Positions 54,116-63,874 are shown, counted from the first letter of the stretch. The stretch: DNA of 64,000 bases from Pseudomonas yamanorum (GCF_013386765.1 NZ_JACARE010000018.1:1-64000), one strand, 5' to 3'. Numbers and translations: made by a program. The notes: generated by a model from the sequence alone, not told the origin.

Positions 54116-55182
54116 GGCATCTCTCCTTTGAGGGTTATAAGGCCCGACACGTGTTTACGCGGGCTGAAGCGCCAGCCGAACGGCAACTGGTGCCGCACCC
54201 GGACCAGGCTGGTGCGGGCGTGGTAATTGACCAACACCAGCGTCAGCAGCAACGCCGCACCGCCGGCGTTATGCGCAACGGCTACCGGCAGTGGCAAGTG
54301 GAAGTAAACGTTGCTCAGGCCCAGGCAGATTTGCGCCGCCAGGGCGATCAGCAACAGGCCGGCCAGGCGGGTCATGCCGACTACCTTGAGTTGCCAGGCC
54401 AGGCCCAGCAGCACGACGGTAACCAACAGCGCGCCAATTCGGTGAGTCAGGTGAATCGCCGTGCGCGCATCACTGTCCAGTTGGCCACCGAGGTAATTGG
54501 GGCCGATATGTTGAGTCAGGTGGAAACCATTGGCGAAATCCGCCGCCGGCCACCATTGGCCGTGACAGGTCGGCAGGTCGATACAGGCCACCGCCGCGTA
54601 GTTGGAGCTGACCCATCCACCCAGCGCAATCTGGCCGATCACCAACACCAGCCCGGCCGTGGCCCAGTACTGCAAACGCCTGGGAACGATCAGCGCCGGC
54701 AGCACGCCGGACAATCGCAGCGTCAGCAAAAACAGCAGGCTCAACGTCGCGAACCCGCCCAATAAATGCCCGGTGACCACCTGCGGCCAGAGCTTCAGCG
54801 TCACCGTCCACATGCCAAACGCCGCCTGGGCAAACACCACCGCCAGCAGGAACAACGGCAGCTTCAATGGCTGCCCCGGATGATGCCGATGGGTCCAGGC
54901 GCGCGCCGCCAGCAGCACGATCAGCAGCCCGAGGGTGCCGGCGAAGTAACGGTGGGTCATCTCGTTCCAGCCCTTGTCCGCCTCTACCGGCGTGTCCGGG
55001 TAATGCAGTTCGGCATGGGCCAACTGGGCTTCGCTTTTCGGCACGCTGATAAAGCCATAGCAACCCGGCCAGTCCGGGCAACCAAGGCCGGCATGGGTCA
55101 GCCGGGTATAGGCACCCAGCAGCACCACAATCAGGGCCAGCAGGGTGGCAAACAGCGCGAGGCGAAATCCAGGTTTGGCCAT
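54103..55182 (-). CDS. ctaA: Heme A synthase (CtaA/COX15)
   Basis: A 359-residue, eight-helix protein. Heme-ligand His are in [31 protein letters not shown] and HLTHRIGAL. It hydroxylates heme O to heme A for aa3 oxidase. Followed immediately by cyoE, preceded by the SCO-like gene. Confidence 0.94.
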   Translation of the reverse strand: MAKPGFRLALFATLLALIVVLLGAYTRLTHAGLGCPDWPGCYGFISVPKSEAQLAHAELHYPDTPVEADKGWNEMTHRYFAGTLGLLIVLLAARAWTHRHHPGQPLKLPLFLLAVVFAQAAFGMWTVTLKLWPQVVTGHLLGGFATLSLLFLLTLRLSGVLPALIVPRRLQYWATAGLVLVIGQIALGGWVSSNYAAVACIDLPTCHGQWWPAADFANGFHLTQHIGPNYLGGQLDSDARTAIHLTHRIGALLVTVVLLGLAWQLKVVGMTRLAGLLLIALAAQICLGLSNVYFHLPLPVAVAHNAGGAALLLTLVLVNYHARTSLVRVRHQLPFGWRFSPRKHVSGLITLKGEMPWRP

Positions 55183-55192
55183 GACGGTGTCC

Positions 55193-55780
55193 TTATCCGA
55201 TGTTCGACAGTTTCAACAGCAGGCGCAGGTCGTTCAGCAGGTCCTTGCCCTTGACCCGGGCGTCGTAGCGCAGCACCAGGTTGCCGTGGGGGTCGACGAT
55301 CCACAGCTGGGCATCACCGCTGCCCTGGGCGGCGGCGTCTTTATTGAAGGTCGACAGGTCCAGGGAATAACGCTGCAGTTGCGGGTATTCGGCCTTGAGC
55401 TTGGCGTCGTAGGCAGTGCTTACCGGCTGCGCGCTGGCCAGGGCGTGGCTGGCGCGGGAGGCGTCGCGGCCCAGGCCGATCTGGAGTTGGCGTGCGAGGT
55501 ACACCAGTTGCTGGCAGTCGGCGGCGCAGGCCGTGGGTGCGGTGACCAGCAGCTGCCAGCGGTCTTCGTCGGCCTGCACGCCGATGTCGGCGCGGGTCTG
55601 GCCATTGCCGATCATCTCGCCGTGGTAGCTGCGGCTGTCCGGCACCCAGAACTGCAGCTTGTACATGAAGGTGGCGAGCACCATCGGGCCGATCACCATC
55701 AGCAGGATCAGGATCAGTTGCCAGCGGCCCTTGCGCCGATTGGGCGCTGCTGGCGCGTCAGACATGTTGAGTGGATTCAT
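55193..55780 (-). CDS. SCO-like thioredoxin-fold protein in the cox operon
   Basis: A 195-residue protein with one N-terminal helix (WQLILILLMVIGPMVLATFMY) and a periplasmic domain. It contains TACAADCQQL near residue 89, a CxxxC like SCO's CPDIC, and IVDPHGNLVLRYD near residue 158, comparable to SCO's [11 protein letters not shown]. It therefore looks like a diverged SCO/thioredoxin-fold relative, possibly a copper or disulfide factor for oxidase assembly. ATG 55780 is chosen with GGAG 5 bases upstream; it overlaps the SURF1 gene end by 23 bases. Confidence 0.75.
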   Translation of the reverse strand: MNPLNMSDAPAAPNRRKGRWQLILILLMVIGPMVLATFMYKLQFWVPDSRSYHGEMIGNGQTRADIGVQADEDRWQLLVTAPTACAADCQQLVYLARQLQIGLGRDASRASHALASAQPVSTAYDAKLKAEYPQLQRYSLDLSTFNKDAAAQGSGDAQLWIVDPHGNLVLRYDARVKGKDLLNDLRLLLKLSNIG

Positions 55781-56501
55781 GGCCGCTCCCATGGCGCTTC
55801 TCCTTTTTTGTGTTGTGCCATCCGAGGTAGAGGTAAAGACCGAACAGCGCCACCGCCATGGCGAACCACTGCACGGCATAGCCCAGGTGTTTTTCCGGGC
55901 CCATGGCAACCACGGGCCAGTTGGTTTCGTAGGTGGCCGGGCCCGCTTCAGCCCGCACTTCATAGGCGAATCCGCTGCGATCCAACTCGGCCCACAATGC
56001 TTCGGGATGCAGTGCAGTCAGCAATCGCGGCCACTTTGCGCCCGCCGGATCGGCGTGCAGCTGGAAGGTCTCGCCCGGGGCTACATAGACCCAGGCGTCG
56101 ACATTCAGCGGCTGCCCGGGGGTATTGAAAGCGGGCGGCGTGCGCCGGTCCGGCCAGGGCAGCCAGCCGCGATTGAGCAGCAGCCACTGGCCGCTGGCCT
56201 GATCATGGAAAGGTTGCAGCAGCTCCACACCGACCTTGCCGTCGCGAAAGCGGTTATCCAGCAACACGCTGTGCTCGGCGTCGAACTGCCCGCGCAAATG
56301 CACACGACGGAACGCCGGATCTTCGGTGGCCTGCAATTGCGTACTGCTCATGGGCTCGGCAGCACGGCGCTCGGCGTAGGTTTCCAGCAGCGCCTGTTTT
56401 TCGTGACCACGGGACAGTTGCCAAAAGCCGAGGAACACCAGCAACGGCAGCAGCACAAGCACCACCAGCGTCGGCGCAATACCGGGGCGAAAGGGTTTCA
56501 T
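55758..56501 (-). CDS. SURF1-family oxidase assembly factor
   Basis: A 247-residue protein with two transmembrane helices, one N-terminal (PTLVVLVLLPLLVFLGFWQL) and one C-terminal (YAVQWFAMAVALFGLYLYLGW), flanking a periplasmic domain (HSVLLDNR, WLLLNRGWLP). It helps insert heme A into subunit I. ATG 56501; the longer frame runs antisense over the opposite-strand gene. Confidence 0.92.
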   Translation of the reverse strand: MKPFRPGIAPTLVVLVLLPLLVFLGFWQLSRGHEKQALLETYAERRAAEPMSSTQLQATEDPAFRRVHLRGQFDAEHSVLLDNRFRDGKVGVELLQPFHDQASGQWLLLNRGWLPWPDRRTPPAFNTPGQPLNVDAWVYVAPGETFQLHADPAGAKWPRLLTALHPEALWAELDRSGFAYEVRAEAGPATYETNWPVVAMGPEKHLGYAVQWFAMAVALFGLYLYLGWHNTKKEKRHGSGHESTQHV

Positions 56502-56585
56502 GGCATTGCCGCAGAGGTCGGTGCTGCGCTGGCTATACTGAATCTCATTGCTCGCCCCCTCCAAAAAAGAGCCCCGGAGCCCACC

Positions 56586-56789
56586 ATGCTCAAAGCAGCC
56601 ATTGCCCTGATGCTGATTGCTACCGTCGTGAGCCTGTTCAGTGGCTTGTTCTTCCTGGTCAAGGACGAGGGCAACTCCAATCGCCTCGTCACTGCCTTGA
56701 CCGTGCGTGTGGTGCTGGCCGTGATCACCCTGGGGTTGATCACCTGGGGGTTCTTCAGCGGCCAGCTGGTGTCTCATGCGCCCTGGTGA
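56586..56789 (+). CDS. DUF2909 twin-transmembrane protein on the opposite strand
   Basis: A 67-residue protein with two hydrophobic helices (AAIALMLIATVVSLFSGLFFL and VRVVLAVITLGLITWGFF) joined by a charged KDEGNSNR turn. It lies between minus-strand coxC and SURF1 genes but is itself on the plus strand, preceded by CGGAG. Its transcript would run antisense into coxC. Function unknown, conserved beside cox genes in pseudomonads. Confidence 0.85.
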   Translation: MLKAAIALMLIATVVSLFSGLFFLVKDEGNSNRLVTALTVRVVLAVITLGLITWGFFSGQLVSHAPW

Positions 56790-56795
56790 AAATCC

Positions 56796-57683
56796 TCAAA
56801 GCACGTAAACGAAGAAAAACAGCCCGATCCACACCACGTCCACAAAGTGCCAATACCAACTGGCCGCCTCGAAGCCGAACTGGTGCTCGTTGTTGAAATG
56901 CCCCTTCAGGATGCGCATCAGCATCACAAACAAAATGATCGTGCCGATGGTCACGTGGGCGCCGTGGAAACCGGTGAGCATGAAGAAGGTCGCGCCGTAT
57001 ACGCCGGAACCCAGGGTAAGGCCCAGTTCCTTGTAGGCGTGGATGTATTCCTCGGCCTGGAAGCCGAGAAACGCCCAACCCAGCAGCACGGTGATCGCCA
57101 GCCAGATCTTCAGCGCGCCGCGATGGCCTTTGCGCAAGGCGTGGTGGGCGATGGTGATGGTCACGCTGGAGCTCACCAGCAAGATCGTGTTGATCAGCGG
57201 CAGGCCCCACGGGCTGATGGTGCCCTTGGGCGCCGGGAACAGTTTCGGGTCAGGATTGTTCAGCAGCGGCCAGGCAAATTCGAAGTTCGGCCACAGCATG
57301 TGGGCGATGCCCTTGTGGCCTTCGCCCGCCAGCCAGGGCGCCGACATGTGCCGCACATAAAACAGCGCACCGAAGAAGGCGATGAAGAACATCACCTCGG
57401 AGAAGATGAACCAGGTCATGCCCCAGCGAAAGGAGCGGTCCATCTGCGAACTGTACAAACCGGCACGGCTTTCCTTGATCACCGCGCCGAACCAGCCAAA
57501 CATCATGTAGGCCAGCAGCAGACCACCGACGAAAAAGATCAGCGGGCCGTGGGATTCCGGGCGTGCGGCCTTCAGGTCGTTGAACCAGGTAGCCAGCCCG
57601 AACACCGTAATCAGCATGCCCAACGTGGCAATTATTGGCCATTTGCTTTGCGCTGGTACGTAGTACGTATCATGAGTCGACAT
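56796..57683 (-). CDS. coxC: Cytochrome c oxidase subunit III
   Basis: A 295-residue subunit with seven helices; conserved segments are WGMTWFIFSEVMFFIAFF (Glu), TGFHGAHVTIGT and the final WYWHFVDVVWIGLFFFVYV. It supports proton uptake in the aa3 oxidase. Ends 7 bases from the opposite-strand DUF2909 gene. Confidence 0.95.
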   Translation of the reverse strand: MSTHDTYYVPAQSKWPIIATLGMLITVFGLATWFNDLKAARPESHGPLIFFVGGLLLAYMMFGWFGAVIKESRAGLYSSQMDRSFRWGMTWFIFSEVMFFIAFFGALFYVRHMSAPWLAGEGHKGIAHMLWPNFEFAWPLLNNPDPKLFPAPKGTISPWGLPLINTILLVSSSVTITIAHHALRKGHRGALKIWLAITVLLGWAFLGFQAEEYIHAYKELGLTLGSGVYGATFFMLTGFHGAHVTIGTIILFVMLMRILKGHFNNEHQFGFEAASWYWHFVDVVWIGLFFFVYVL

Positions 57684-57718
57684 GTATTCGTTCTCCTAAT
57701 CGAGCCCGCAAGCAACGC

Positions 57719-58270
57719 CTAGCCGCCGGTATGGACAGCCACGGGCGGTTGGCGCGCGGTGATATCGAACAGCGTGTACGCCAGGGTCAAATGCTTCACA
57801 TCCTTGGGCATGTCGCGATCGACAATGAAGCGCACCGGCATCTCTATGCGCTGGCCTGGCTGTAGCACTTGCTGGGTGAAGCAAAAACACTCGGTCTTGT
57901 GGAAGTACATCGCTGCCTCGGCGGGCGAAATGCTCGGCACCGCCTGGGCCGTCATCGGTTTGTCGGTGGGGTTGTAGGCCACGAACAGCATCTCGGTGAC
58001 CGCGCCGGGGTTGACCACCACCTCGTCGGCCTTGGAGTGGAACTCCCAGACCATGTCGATGGCATTGGTGGACAAAAACTGCACACGCACCTGGCGCGTC
58101 GGGTCCACCACCTGCTCGCCTTCGTACTGCCCGGCGGTCTTGCCGTTGATGCCGAACGCCTTGCACATCACGTCGTAGATCGGCACCAGGGCAAAGCCGA
58201 AGGCGAACATCGCCACCACCAGGATCAACAGGCGCGTGACCAGGCGCTTGATGGGCACGGACTCAAGCAT
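57719..58270 (-). CDS. ctaG: Cytochrome c oxidase assembly protein CtaG/Cox11
   Basis: A 183-residue protein with one N-terminal helix (LVTRLLILVVAMFAFGFALVPIY) and the copper-binding CFCF motif near residue 103, which gives copper to CuB of subunit I. Start ATG 58270; the longer frame reads through a REP element. Confidence 0.94.
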   Translation of the reverse strand: MLESVPIKRLVTRLLILVVAMFAFGFALVPIYDVMCKAFGINGKTAGQYEGEQVVDPTRQVRVQFLSTNAIDMVWEFHSKADEVVVNPGAVTEMLFVAYNPTDKPMTAQAVPSISPAEAAMYFHKTECFCFTQQVLQPGQRIEMPVRFIVDRDMPKDVKHLTLAYTLFDITARQPPVAVHTGG

Positions 58271-58310
58271 GGCGGCCACCTGCGAATGAATGCTCTGTGA
58301 ATGGCTTTTC

Positions 58311-58397
58311 TGTGGGAGCTGCCTTGCCCGCGATGCTGGCAACTCGGTCTTTCAGGCACACCGAGGTGATGCCATCGCAGGCAAGCCAGGTCCCACA
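58311..58397. repeat. REPIN inside the cox operon
   Basis: TGTGGGAGCTGCCTTGCC.. (from 58311) and ..CAAGCCAGGTCCCACA (to 58397), in the gap between coxA and ctaG. Slight changes from the other copies show it is an older or mutated REPIN. Confidence 0.9.
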
Positions 58398-58411
58398 GGG
58401 TAGGGAGGTGT

Positions 58412-60001
58412 TCATTTGACCTCCGGCGGCGTGGTAAACGTGTGGTACGGCGCGGGCGAAGGGATGCTCCACTCCAGCCCTTCGGCGCCATCCCACGGCT
58501 TGGCCGGCGCGGGCGGGCCGCCACGGATGCACTTGATGACGATGAACAGGAAGAAGATCTGCGTCGCGCCAAAGGTGAAGGCACCGATGGAGGAGACCAT
58601 GTTGAAGTCGGCGAACTGCAGGTTGTAGTCCGGCACCCGACGCGGCATGCCGGCAAGTCCTACGAAGTGCATCGGGAAGAACGCCATGTTCATCCCCACG
58701 AACGACAGCCAAAAGTGCAGCTTGCCCAGGGTTTCGTCATACATGTGGCCGGTCCATTTCGGCAGCCAGTAGTAGGCCGAGGCGAAGATCCCGAAGATCG
58801 CGCCAGGCACCAGTACGTAATGGAAATGCGCCACCACGAAGTAGGTGTCGTGGTACTGGAAGTCCGCCGGGGCGATGGCCAGCATCAGCCCGGAGAACCC
58901 ACCGATGGTGAACAGAATCACGAAGGCCACGGCGAACAGCATCGGCGTCTCGAAGGTCAGCGAGCCTTGCCACATGGTGCTCACCCAGTTGAACACCTTC
59001 ACCCCCGTGGGCACCGCGATCAGCAGCGTGGCGTACATGAAGAACAGCTCGCCCACCAGTGGGATGCCCACCACGAACATGTGGTGCGCCCACACGATGA
59101 ACGACAGGAACGCGATGCTCGCCGTGGCGTACACCATCGAGGTGTAGCCGAACAGCGGCTTGCGCGAGAAGGTCGGGATGATCGAGCTGACGGCGCCGAA
59201 GGCCGGCAGGATCATGATGTACACCTCGGGATGCCCGAAGAACCAGAACACATGCTGGAACAGCACCGGATCGCCGCCGCCGGCGGCACTGAAGAAGCTG
59301 GTGCCGAAGTGGATATCCATCAACATCATGGTCACGCAACCCGCCAGCACCGGCATCACCGCGATCAGCAGGAAGGCTGTGATCAGCCAGGTCCAGACGA
59401 ACAGCGGCATTTTCATCAGGGTCATGCCGGGAGCGCGCAGGTTGAGGATGGTGGCGACCACGTTGATCGCACCCATGATCGAGCTGATGCCCATCAGGTG
59501 GATGGCGAAGATGAAGAAGGTCACGCTTTCCGGCGCATAGGTGGTGGAGAGCGGGGCGTAGAAGGTCCAGCCGAAGTTCGGCCCGCCGCCGGGCATGAAC
59601 AGGGTGGACACCAGCATCAGGAACGCCGCTGGCAACAGCCAGAAACTGAAGTTGTTCATGCGCGGCAGGGCCATGTCGGGCGCGCCGATCATCAACGGGA
59701 TCATCCAGTTGGCCAGGCCGACAAACGCCGGCATCACCGCACCGAACACCATCACCAGGCCGTGCATGGTGGTCATCTGGTTGAAGAACGCCGGCTCCAC
59801 GATCTGCAGGCCCGGCTGGAACAGCTCGGCGCGGATCACCATGGCGAACGAGCCGCCGAGCAGGAACATGGCGAAGCTGAACCACAGGTACATGGTCCCG
59901 ATGTCTTTGTGGTTGGTGGTCAGCACCCAACGCATCAGGCCCTTGGCGGGGCCGTGAGCGTGGTCACCGGCATGACCGTGGTCATCGATCACAGCGCTCA
60001 T
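58412..60001 (-). CDS. coxA: Cytochrome c oxidase subunit I
   Basis: A 529-residue heme-copper subunit with 12 helices. Ligands are in TMHGLVMVF (low-spin heme), WFFGHPEVYIMILP (CuB His-Tyr), VWAHHMFVVG, and HFHYVLVPGA for heme a3; the K- and D-channel residues (AFVGLANWMIPLMIG with Asn-Asp region) are present. It follows coxB by 58 bases. Confidence 0.96.
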   Translation of the reverse strand: MSAVIDDHGHAGDHAHGPAKGLMRWVLTTNHKDIGTMYLWFSFAMFLLGGSFAMVIRAELFQPGLQIVEPAFFNQMTTMHGLVMVFGAVMPAFVGLANWMIPLMIGAPDMALPRMNNFSFWLLPAAFLMLVSTLFMPGGGPNFGWTFYAPLSTTYAPESVTFFIFAIHLMGISSIMGAINVVATILNLRAPGMTLMKMPLFVWTWLITAFLLIAVMPVLAGCVTMMLMDIHFGTSFFSAAGGGDPVLFQHVFWFFGHPEVYIMILPAFGAVSSIIPTFSRKPLFGYTSMVYATASIAFLSFIVWAHHMFVVGIPLVGELFFMYATLLIAVPTGVKVFNWVSTMWQGSLTFETPMLFAVAFVILFTIGGFSGLMLAIAPADFQYHDTYFVVAHFHYVLVPGAIFGIFASAYYWLPKWTGHMYDETLGKLHFWLSFVGMNMAFFPMHFVGLAGMPRRVPDYNLQFADFNMVSSIGAFTFGATQIFFLFIVIKCIRGGPPAPAKPWDGAEGLEWSIPSPAPYHTFTTPPEVK

Positions 60002-60059
60002 GGCCTTTCTCCTGCGAACGAGTGGGCGGGACGGTTCAGGGAATACGCAATGAAGGAAG

Positions 60060-61187
60060 TCATTTGCTTTCCGCCTGTTTCAGAGCCAGCACGTCTTTAG
60101 GAGTGACCATGTCGCCTTTGTTGTTGCCCCAGGCGTTGCGTTCGTAGGTCACGACCGCCGCGATATCGACTTCCGACAGCTGCTTGCCGAATGCCGCCAT
60201 GGCGGTGCCGGGCTTGCCGAAGTACACGCGGTGCAGGTGGTCTTCCTTGGCTCCCGTGGCGATCGGCGAGCCTTTGAGCGCCGGGAACATCGGCGGCAAG
60301 CCCTGGCCTTCGGCCTGGTGACAGGCTACGCAGGTGGTGTGGTAAACCTTGTCGCCACGGGCCACCAGCTCATCCAGGGTCCATTCCTTGGAGGTCAGCT
60401 CCTTGAGCTTGGCCGCTTCTTCCTTGCGCTCGCCGAGCCAGGTGTCGTAGTCGGCCTTGGACTTGACCTCAACCACGATGGGCATGAAGCCATGGTCCTT
60501 GCCGCACAGCTCGGCGCACTGGCCGCGGTAGATGCCGGGCTTCTCGACCCGGGTCCAGGCCTCGTTGACGAAGCCGGGAATCGCATCGCGCTTGACCGCA
60601 AACGCCGGCACCCACCACGAGTGGATCACATCGGCGGCCGTCACCAGGAAACGCACCTTGGCGCCCACCGGCAGCACCAGCGGCTGGTCGACTTCCAGCA
60701 GGTAATGCTCGCCTTTGACGGCCTGGTTATGAATCTGCTCGGCGGGCGTGGCCAGGTTGCTGAAAAACTCCACATCCTGGCCCAGGTATTTGTAGTGCCA
60801 CTTCCACTGGTAGCCGGTGACCTGGATATCGATATCCGACTCGGTGCTGTCGTAGATGTTGATCAGCGTCTTGGTGGCCGGAATGGCCATCGCCACCAGG
60901 ATCAACAGGGGCACCACGGTCCAGAGAATCTCCACCGTCGTACTCTCGTGGAACTTGGCCGCCACCTGGCCCGTGGAGCGCCGGTGAACGATCATCGACC
61001 AGAACATCGCGCCAAACACGACGATGCCGATCACCACACAAATCCAGAAAATGGTCATGTGCAGGTCAAACACGGCGTGACTGACTTCAGTGGCCCCTGG
61101 CGCCATATTCGTTGTCCAGGCGGCTTGCGCCTGGCCGAATACTGACCACAACAGTAGACCCATCCAAACATGTGGATGTCGCGTCAT
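60060..61187 (-). CDS. coxB: Cytochrome c oxidase subunit II with fused cytochrome c domain
   Basis: A 375-residue subunit: signal peptide, two helices, CuA domain with CAELCGKDHGFM, then a C-terminal cytochrome c domain with CVACH (near residue 288), making a caa3-type subunit. It starts the operon coxB-coxA-ctaG-coxC-SURF1-SCO-like-ctaA-cyoE-SCO. AAGGGGA lies about 6 bases before ATG 61187. Confidence 0.95.
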   Translation of the reverse strand: MTRHPHVWMGLLLWSVFGQAQAAWTTNMAPGATEVSHAVFDLHMTIFWICVVIGIVVFGAMFWSMIVHRRSTGQVAAKFHESTTVEILWTVVPLLILVAMAIPATKTLINIYDSTESDIDIQVTGYQWKWHYKYLGQDVEFFSNLATPAEQIHNQAVKGEHYLLEVDQPLVLPVGAKVRFLVTAADVIHSWWVPAFAVKRDAIPGFVNEAWTRVEKPGIYRGQCAELCGKDHGFMPIVVEVKSKADYDTWLGERKEEAAKLKELTSKEWTLDELVARGDKVYHTTCVACHQAEGQGLPPMFPALKGSPIATGAKEDHLHRVYFGKPGTAMAAFGKQLSEVDIAAVVTYERNAWGNNKGDMVTPKDVLALKQAESK

Positions 61188-61555
61188 TGCGGGTTCCCCT
61201 TATCGTTCTTGTTATCCCGCCGGTTTGCACCTGCGGCCAAGGGAGCGGCTTCCATACTGCTTACAACCGCTAAGCCTTGCCTGCTCATGCAGTCGGGCGT
61301 CATCAGCTAATTGCGTACAAAACCGAGTATAGACAGCGACCGCCACCCCGCAATGTGATCGGGCAAATGAACGAAAATGGACGAACCGACCACACAACAG
61401 GACAAGTGGAGCGACTTATCCGACGAACGATGGCGATTTGATATAACAGCAGTGCATAACCATGAAATAATTATGACAAATGCGTCTTAGGCTCTCGTAT
61501 AAACGAGCTACCTTATGCTCTCCCTATTTCCTACGCCTGCACCACTGGAGCTTTC
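61188..61555. other. Divergent promoter region of cox operon and 61556 gene
   Basis: This 368-base region should contain the cox promoter (minus strand) and that of the conserved hypothetical (plus strand). An AT-rich stretch occurs near 61440-61480. I see no strong Anr-like TTGAT-N4-ATCAA site and no gene. Confidence 0.45.
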
Positions 61556-62203
61556 ATGAACACCGCCGCATTGCGCGAGCAGATTTCCCGTGCCCATCAA
61601 CACGAATCCAGCACTGGCCAGCTTGCTCAGCAGCTGGAAGTTCAGTTACCGCACCTGCACCCGGCGATCGCCCTGCCTGATGTCGACGCCAAGGGCGTGA
61701 TGACGCGTTTTGTCAGCGCCTACATCGACCAGGTCCCGGATTTGCTGGACGCGGCCAACGATGTCGCCCGTGAAGCCGGCATTGAGAGCCAGATCAAACC
61801 GGTACTGAAAATCGCCGAGCATTTCTTCCTGCAGCCGCCAGCGATCCTGGCCGGGCATGAGGGCCTGGACGGTTTGCTGGACGAGGCTTACCTGGCGCAT
61901 CGCCTGGTGGAAGAGGTCAACGATCTGTATATCAAGCACTTCGGCCAGCCGTTGATCCCGCTGGATACCACCGTGGCGAACGTGATTGCCCACCAGTTGA
62001 TCGGCGAAACATTTGCCAACCAGCTGGATGAAGCGGTGCACCACGCGGTGGATGAGATGCTCAACGAAGACAGCTTTGCGCTGGAGTCGGTCGAGACTTA
62101 CCGCGACAAGCTCAAGAGCCCGGACACGGAAGCCGCGTGGAAACGCTGGCCGTGCCTGTCGCGGCAGTTGGGTGTGGGTCTTGAGCTGGACCAGCCGGCC
62201 TAA
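61556..62203 (+). CDS. Conserved hypothetical protein (PA0104-like)
   Basis: A 215-residue soluble protein, mostly acidic and helical, with no signal peptide or known domain by eye. Segments that look conserved are FVSAYIDQVPDLLDAANDVA, AEHFFLQPP and IAHQLIGETFANQLDEAVHHAVDEML. It lies divergent from the cox operon and its end is followed by a REPIN. I do not recognise a function. Confidence 0.7.
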   Translation: MNTAALREQISRAHQHESSTGQLAQQLEVQLPHLHPAIALPDVDAKGVMTRFVSAYIDQVPDLLDAANDVAREAGIESQIKPVLKIAEHFFLQPPAILAGHEGLDGLLDEAYLAHRLVEEVNDLYIKHFGQPLIPLDTTVANVIAHQLIGETFANQLDEAVHHAVDEMLNEDSFALESVETYRDKLKSPDTEAAWKRWPCLSRQLGVGLELDQPA

Positions 62204-62227
62204 ATCTCCCGACCGACATAGATCAAA

Positions 62228-62318
62228 TGTGGGAGCCGGGCTTGCCCGCGATAGCGGTGTATCAGCCAATACATTCTTTGCTGATCTAACGCCATCGCGG
62301 GCAAGCCCGGCTCCCACA
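62228..62318. repeat. REPIN before SulP gene end
   Basis: TGTGGGAGCCGGGCTTGCCC.. from 62228 and ..GGGCAAGCCCGGCTCCCACA to 62318, between convergent gene ends. Confidence 0.92.
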
Positions 62319-62332
62319 GGGTTATGCAGGGA

Positions 62333-63874
62333 TCACACAGCAGCTGAACCTATCCCGGTCGTTGTCCTGACTCTGCCTTCCAACCTGCGCTTCAACCCTC
62401 GCGCCTCGATCACCAGCGTCGAGCCCTTGGCCGCATTCGCCCGCCCCCATTCCTCCAACAGCTCAAGGCAGGAGTGGTCGATGTAACTCAGGTTACTGAG
62501 GGGCACATGCACGGTCGTCCCGGCAGGTACCGTCGACAACACCTGAGTCAACGCCGGCACCTTGAGAAAGGTCGCAGCCCCCGTCAAGCGCAGCTCCATC
62601 TCGCCCTCCGGCGGCAGGTCGATCAGGCTTATCTTCAAGCGTGAAGCCTTGAACGCCAGCTTGACCAGCGTCAGCCCGAAGCCCACCAGCACCCCCGTCA
62701 GCAGGTCGGTAAAAATGATCGCCAGGGCAGTCGCCGCGTAGGTGAACATCGGCATCCGTCCGTAACGCGCCAAGCCACGAAACGCCTTCATGTCCACCAG
62801 CTTGATCCCGGTGTACACCAACACGCCCGCCAGGCTTGCCACCGGAATGCTTTGCAGCACGCTGGACAGCAACAGCACGAACGCCAGTAACCACAAGCCG
62901 TGGAACATCGCCGACAGCCGCGTGGTGGCGCCGGCCTGGACGTTGGCCGAGCTGCGCACGATCACGCCGGTCATCGGCAGGGCGCCCACCAGGCCACACA
63001 GCATGTTACCCACACCTTGTGCCGATAATTCCTTGTCGAAATCGGAACGTTGCCCGGCGTGCATACGGTCGACCGCCGCCGCCGAAAGTAATGTTTCAGC
63101 GCTGGCGATAAACGCCACGGCGAACGCGGCGATCAACAGGTTGGGATCTGCCAGGTTCAGCAGGTCGCTGGGGCGCAGCCAGTCGATGGCATCGGCGAGG
63201 TTTTCCGGCACCTCCACACGCTTGACCTGCAGCGCCAGCACCAGGCTGGTAACCGTCGCCAAGCCCACACCGAGCAGGGCGCCCGGCACGAAGCGCAGTT
63301 TTTGCGGGCGAAACTTGTCCCACAGCCACATCACCAGAATCGTCGACAGCCCGAGCAAACCGGCCTGCCAGCCGAGGCCGCCGCCGAGGGTGGGTATCGC
63401 CTGGACCAACGCCGCCGGAAAGCCGGCGAGGTTATCCAGCCCGGAAGGTTTTGGCACACCGTCGAGCATCACATGCACTTGAGACAGGACAATCAGCACC
63501 CCGATCCCCGCCAGCATCCCGTACACCACCGCCGGCGCAGTGACGCGAAACCAGCAGCCCAGGCGCAAACGCCCGGCTACCAGTTGCAGGAAGCCCGCCA
63601 GCAACAGGATCGGCCCGAGCATGGCCATGCCATGCTGGCGCACCAACTCGAACACCAGCACCGCCAAACCCGCCGCCGGCCCGCTGACTTGCAGCGGCGA
63701 CCCCGCCAGCCAACCCACTACCAAACCGCCGATGATCCCGGTGATCAGGCCCTTGGCCGGTGGCATCCCGGAAGCAATCGCGATCCCCATGCATAACGGC
63801 AGGGCGACCAGAAACACAACCACGGAGGCCAGCAGCTCCCGTGGCAGTACAGCTTTTAATTGAGCAGCACGCAT
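62333..63874 (-). CDS. SulP-family anion transporter
   Basis: A 513-residue inner-membrane protein with about 12 helices of the SulP family (FLVALPLCMGIAIASGMPPAKGLITGIIGGLVVG near residue 20) and a short C-terminal STAS domain (THVPLSNLSYIDHSCLELLEEW-like). It transports sulfate or bicarbonate; in PAO1 the related gene (PA0103) sits beside a carbonic anhydrase, which would lie past the window edge. The remaining 126 bases to 64000 form its upstream region. Confidence 0.88.
   Translation of the reverse strand: MRAAQLKAVLPRELLASVVVFLVALPLCMGIAIASGMPPAKGLITGIIGGLVVGWLAGSPLQVSGPAAGLAVLVFELVRQHGMAMLGPILLLAGFLQLVAGRLRLGCWFRVTAPAVVYGMLAGIGVLIVLSQVHVMLDGVPKPSGLDNLAGFPAALVQAIPTLGGGLGWQAGLLGLSTILVMWLWDKFRPQKLRFVPGALLGVGLATVTSLVLALQVKRVEVPENLADAIDWLRPSDLLNLADPNLLIAAFAVAFIASAETLLSAAAVDRMHAGQRSDFDKELSAQGVGNMLCGLVGALPMTGVIVRSSANVQAGATTRLSAMFHGLWLLAFVLLLSSVLQSIPVASLAGVLVYTGIKLVDMKAFRGLARYGRMPMFTYAATALAIIFTDLLTGVLVGFGLTLVKLAFKASRLKISLIDLPPEGEMELRLTGAATFLKVPALTQVLSTVPAGTTVHVPLSNLSYIDHSCLELLEEWGRANAAKGSTLVIEARGLKRRLEGRVRTTTGIGSAAV

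Noticed and set aside
58442..60100. A 552-codon plus-strand ORF opposite coxA.
   Set aside because: Shadow of subunit I; composition rich in His, Gln and Arg.
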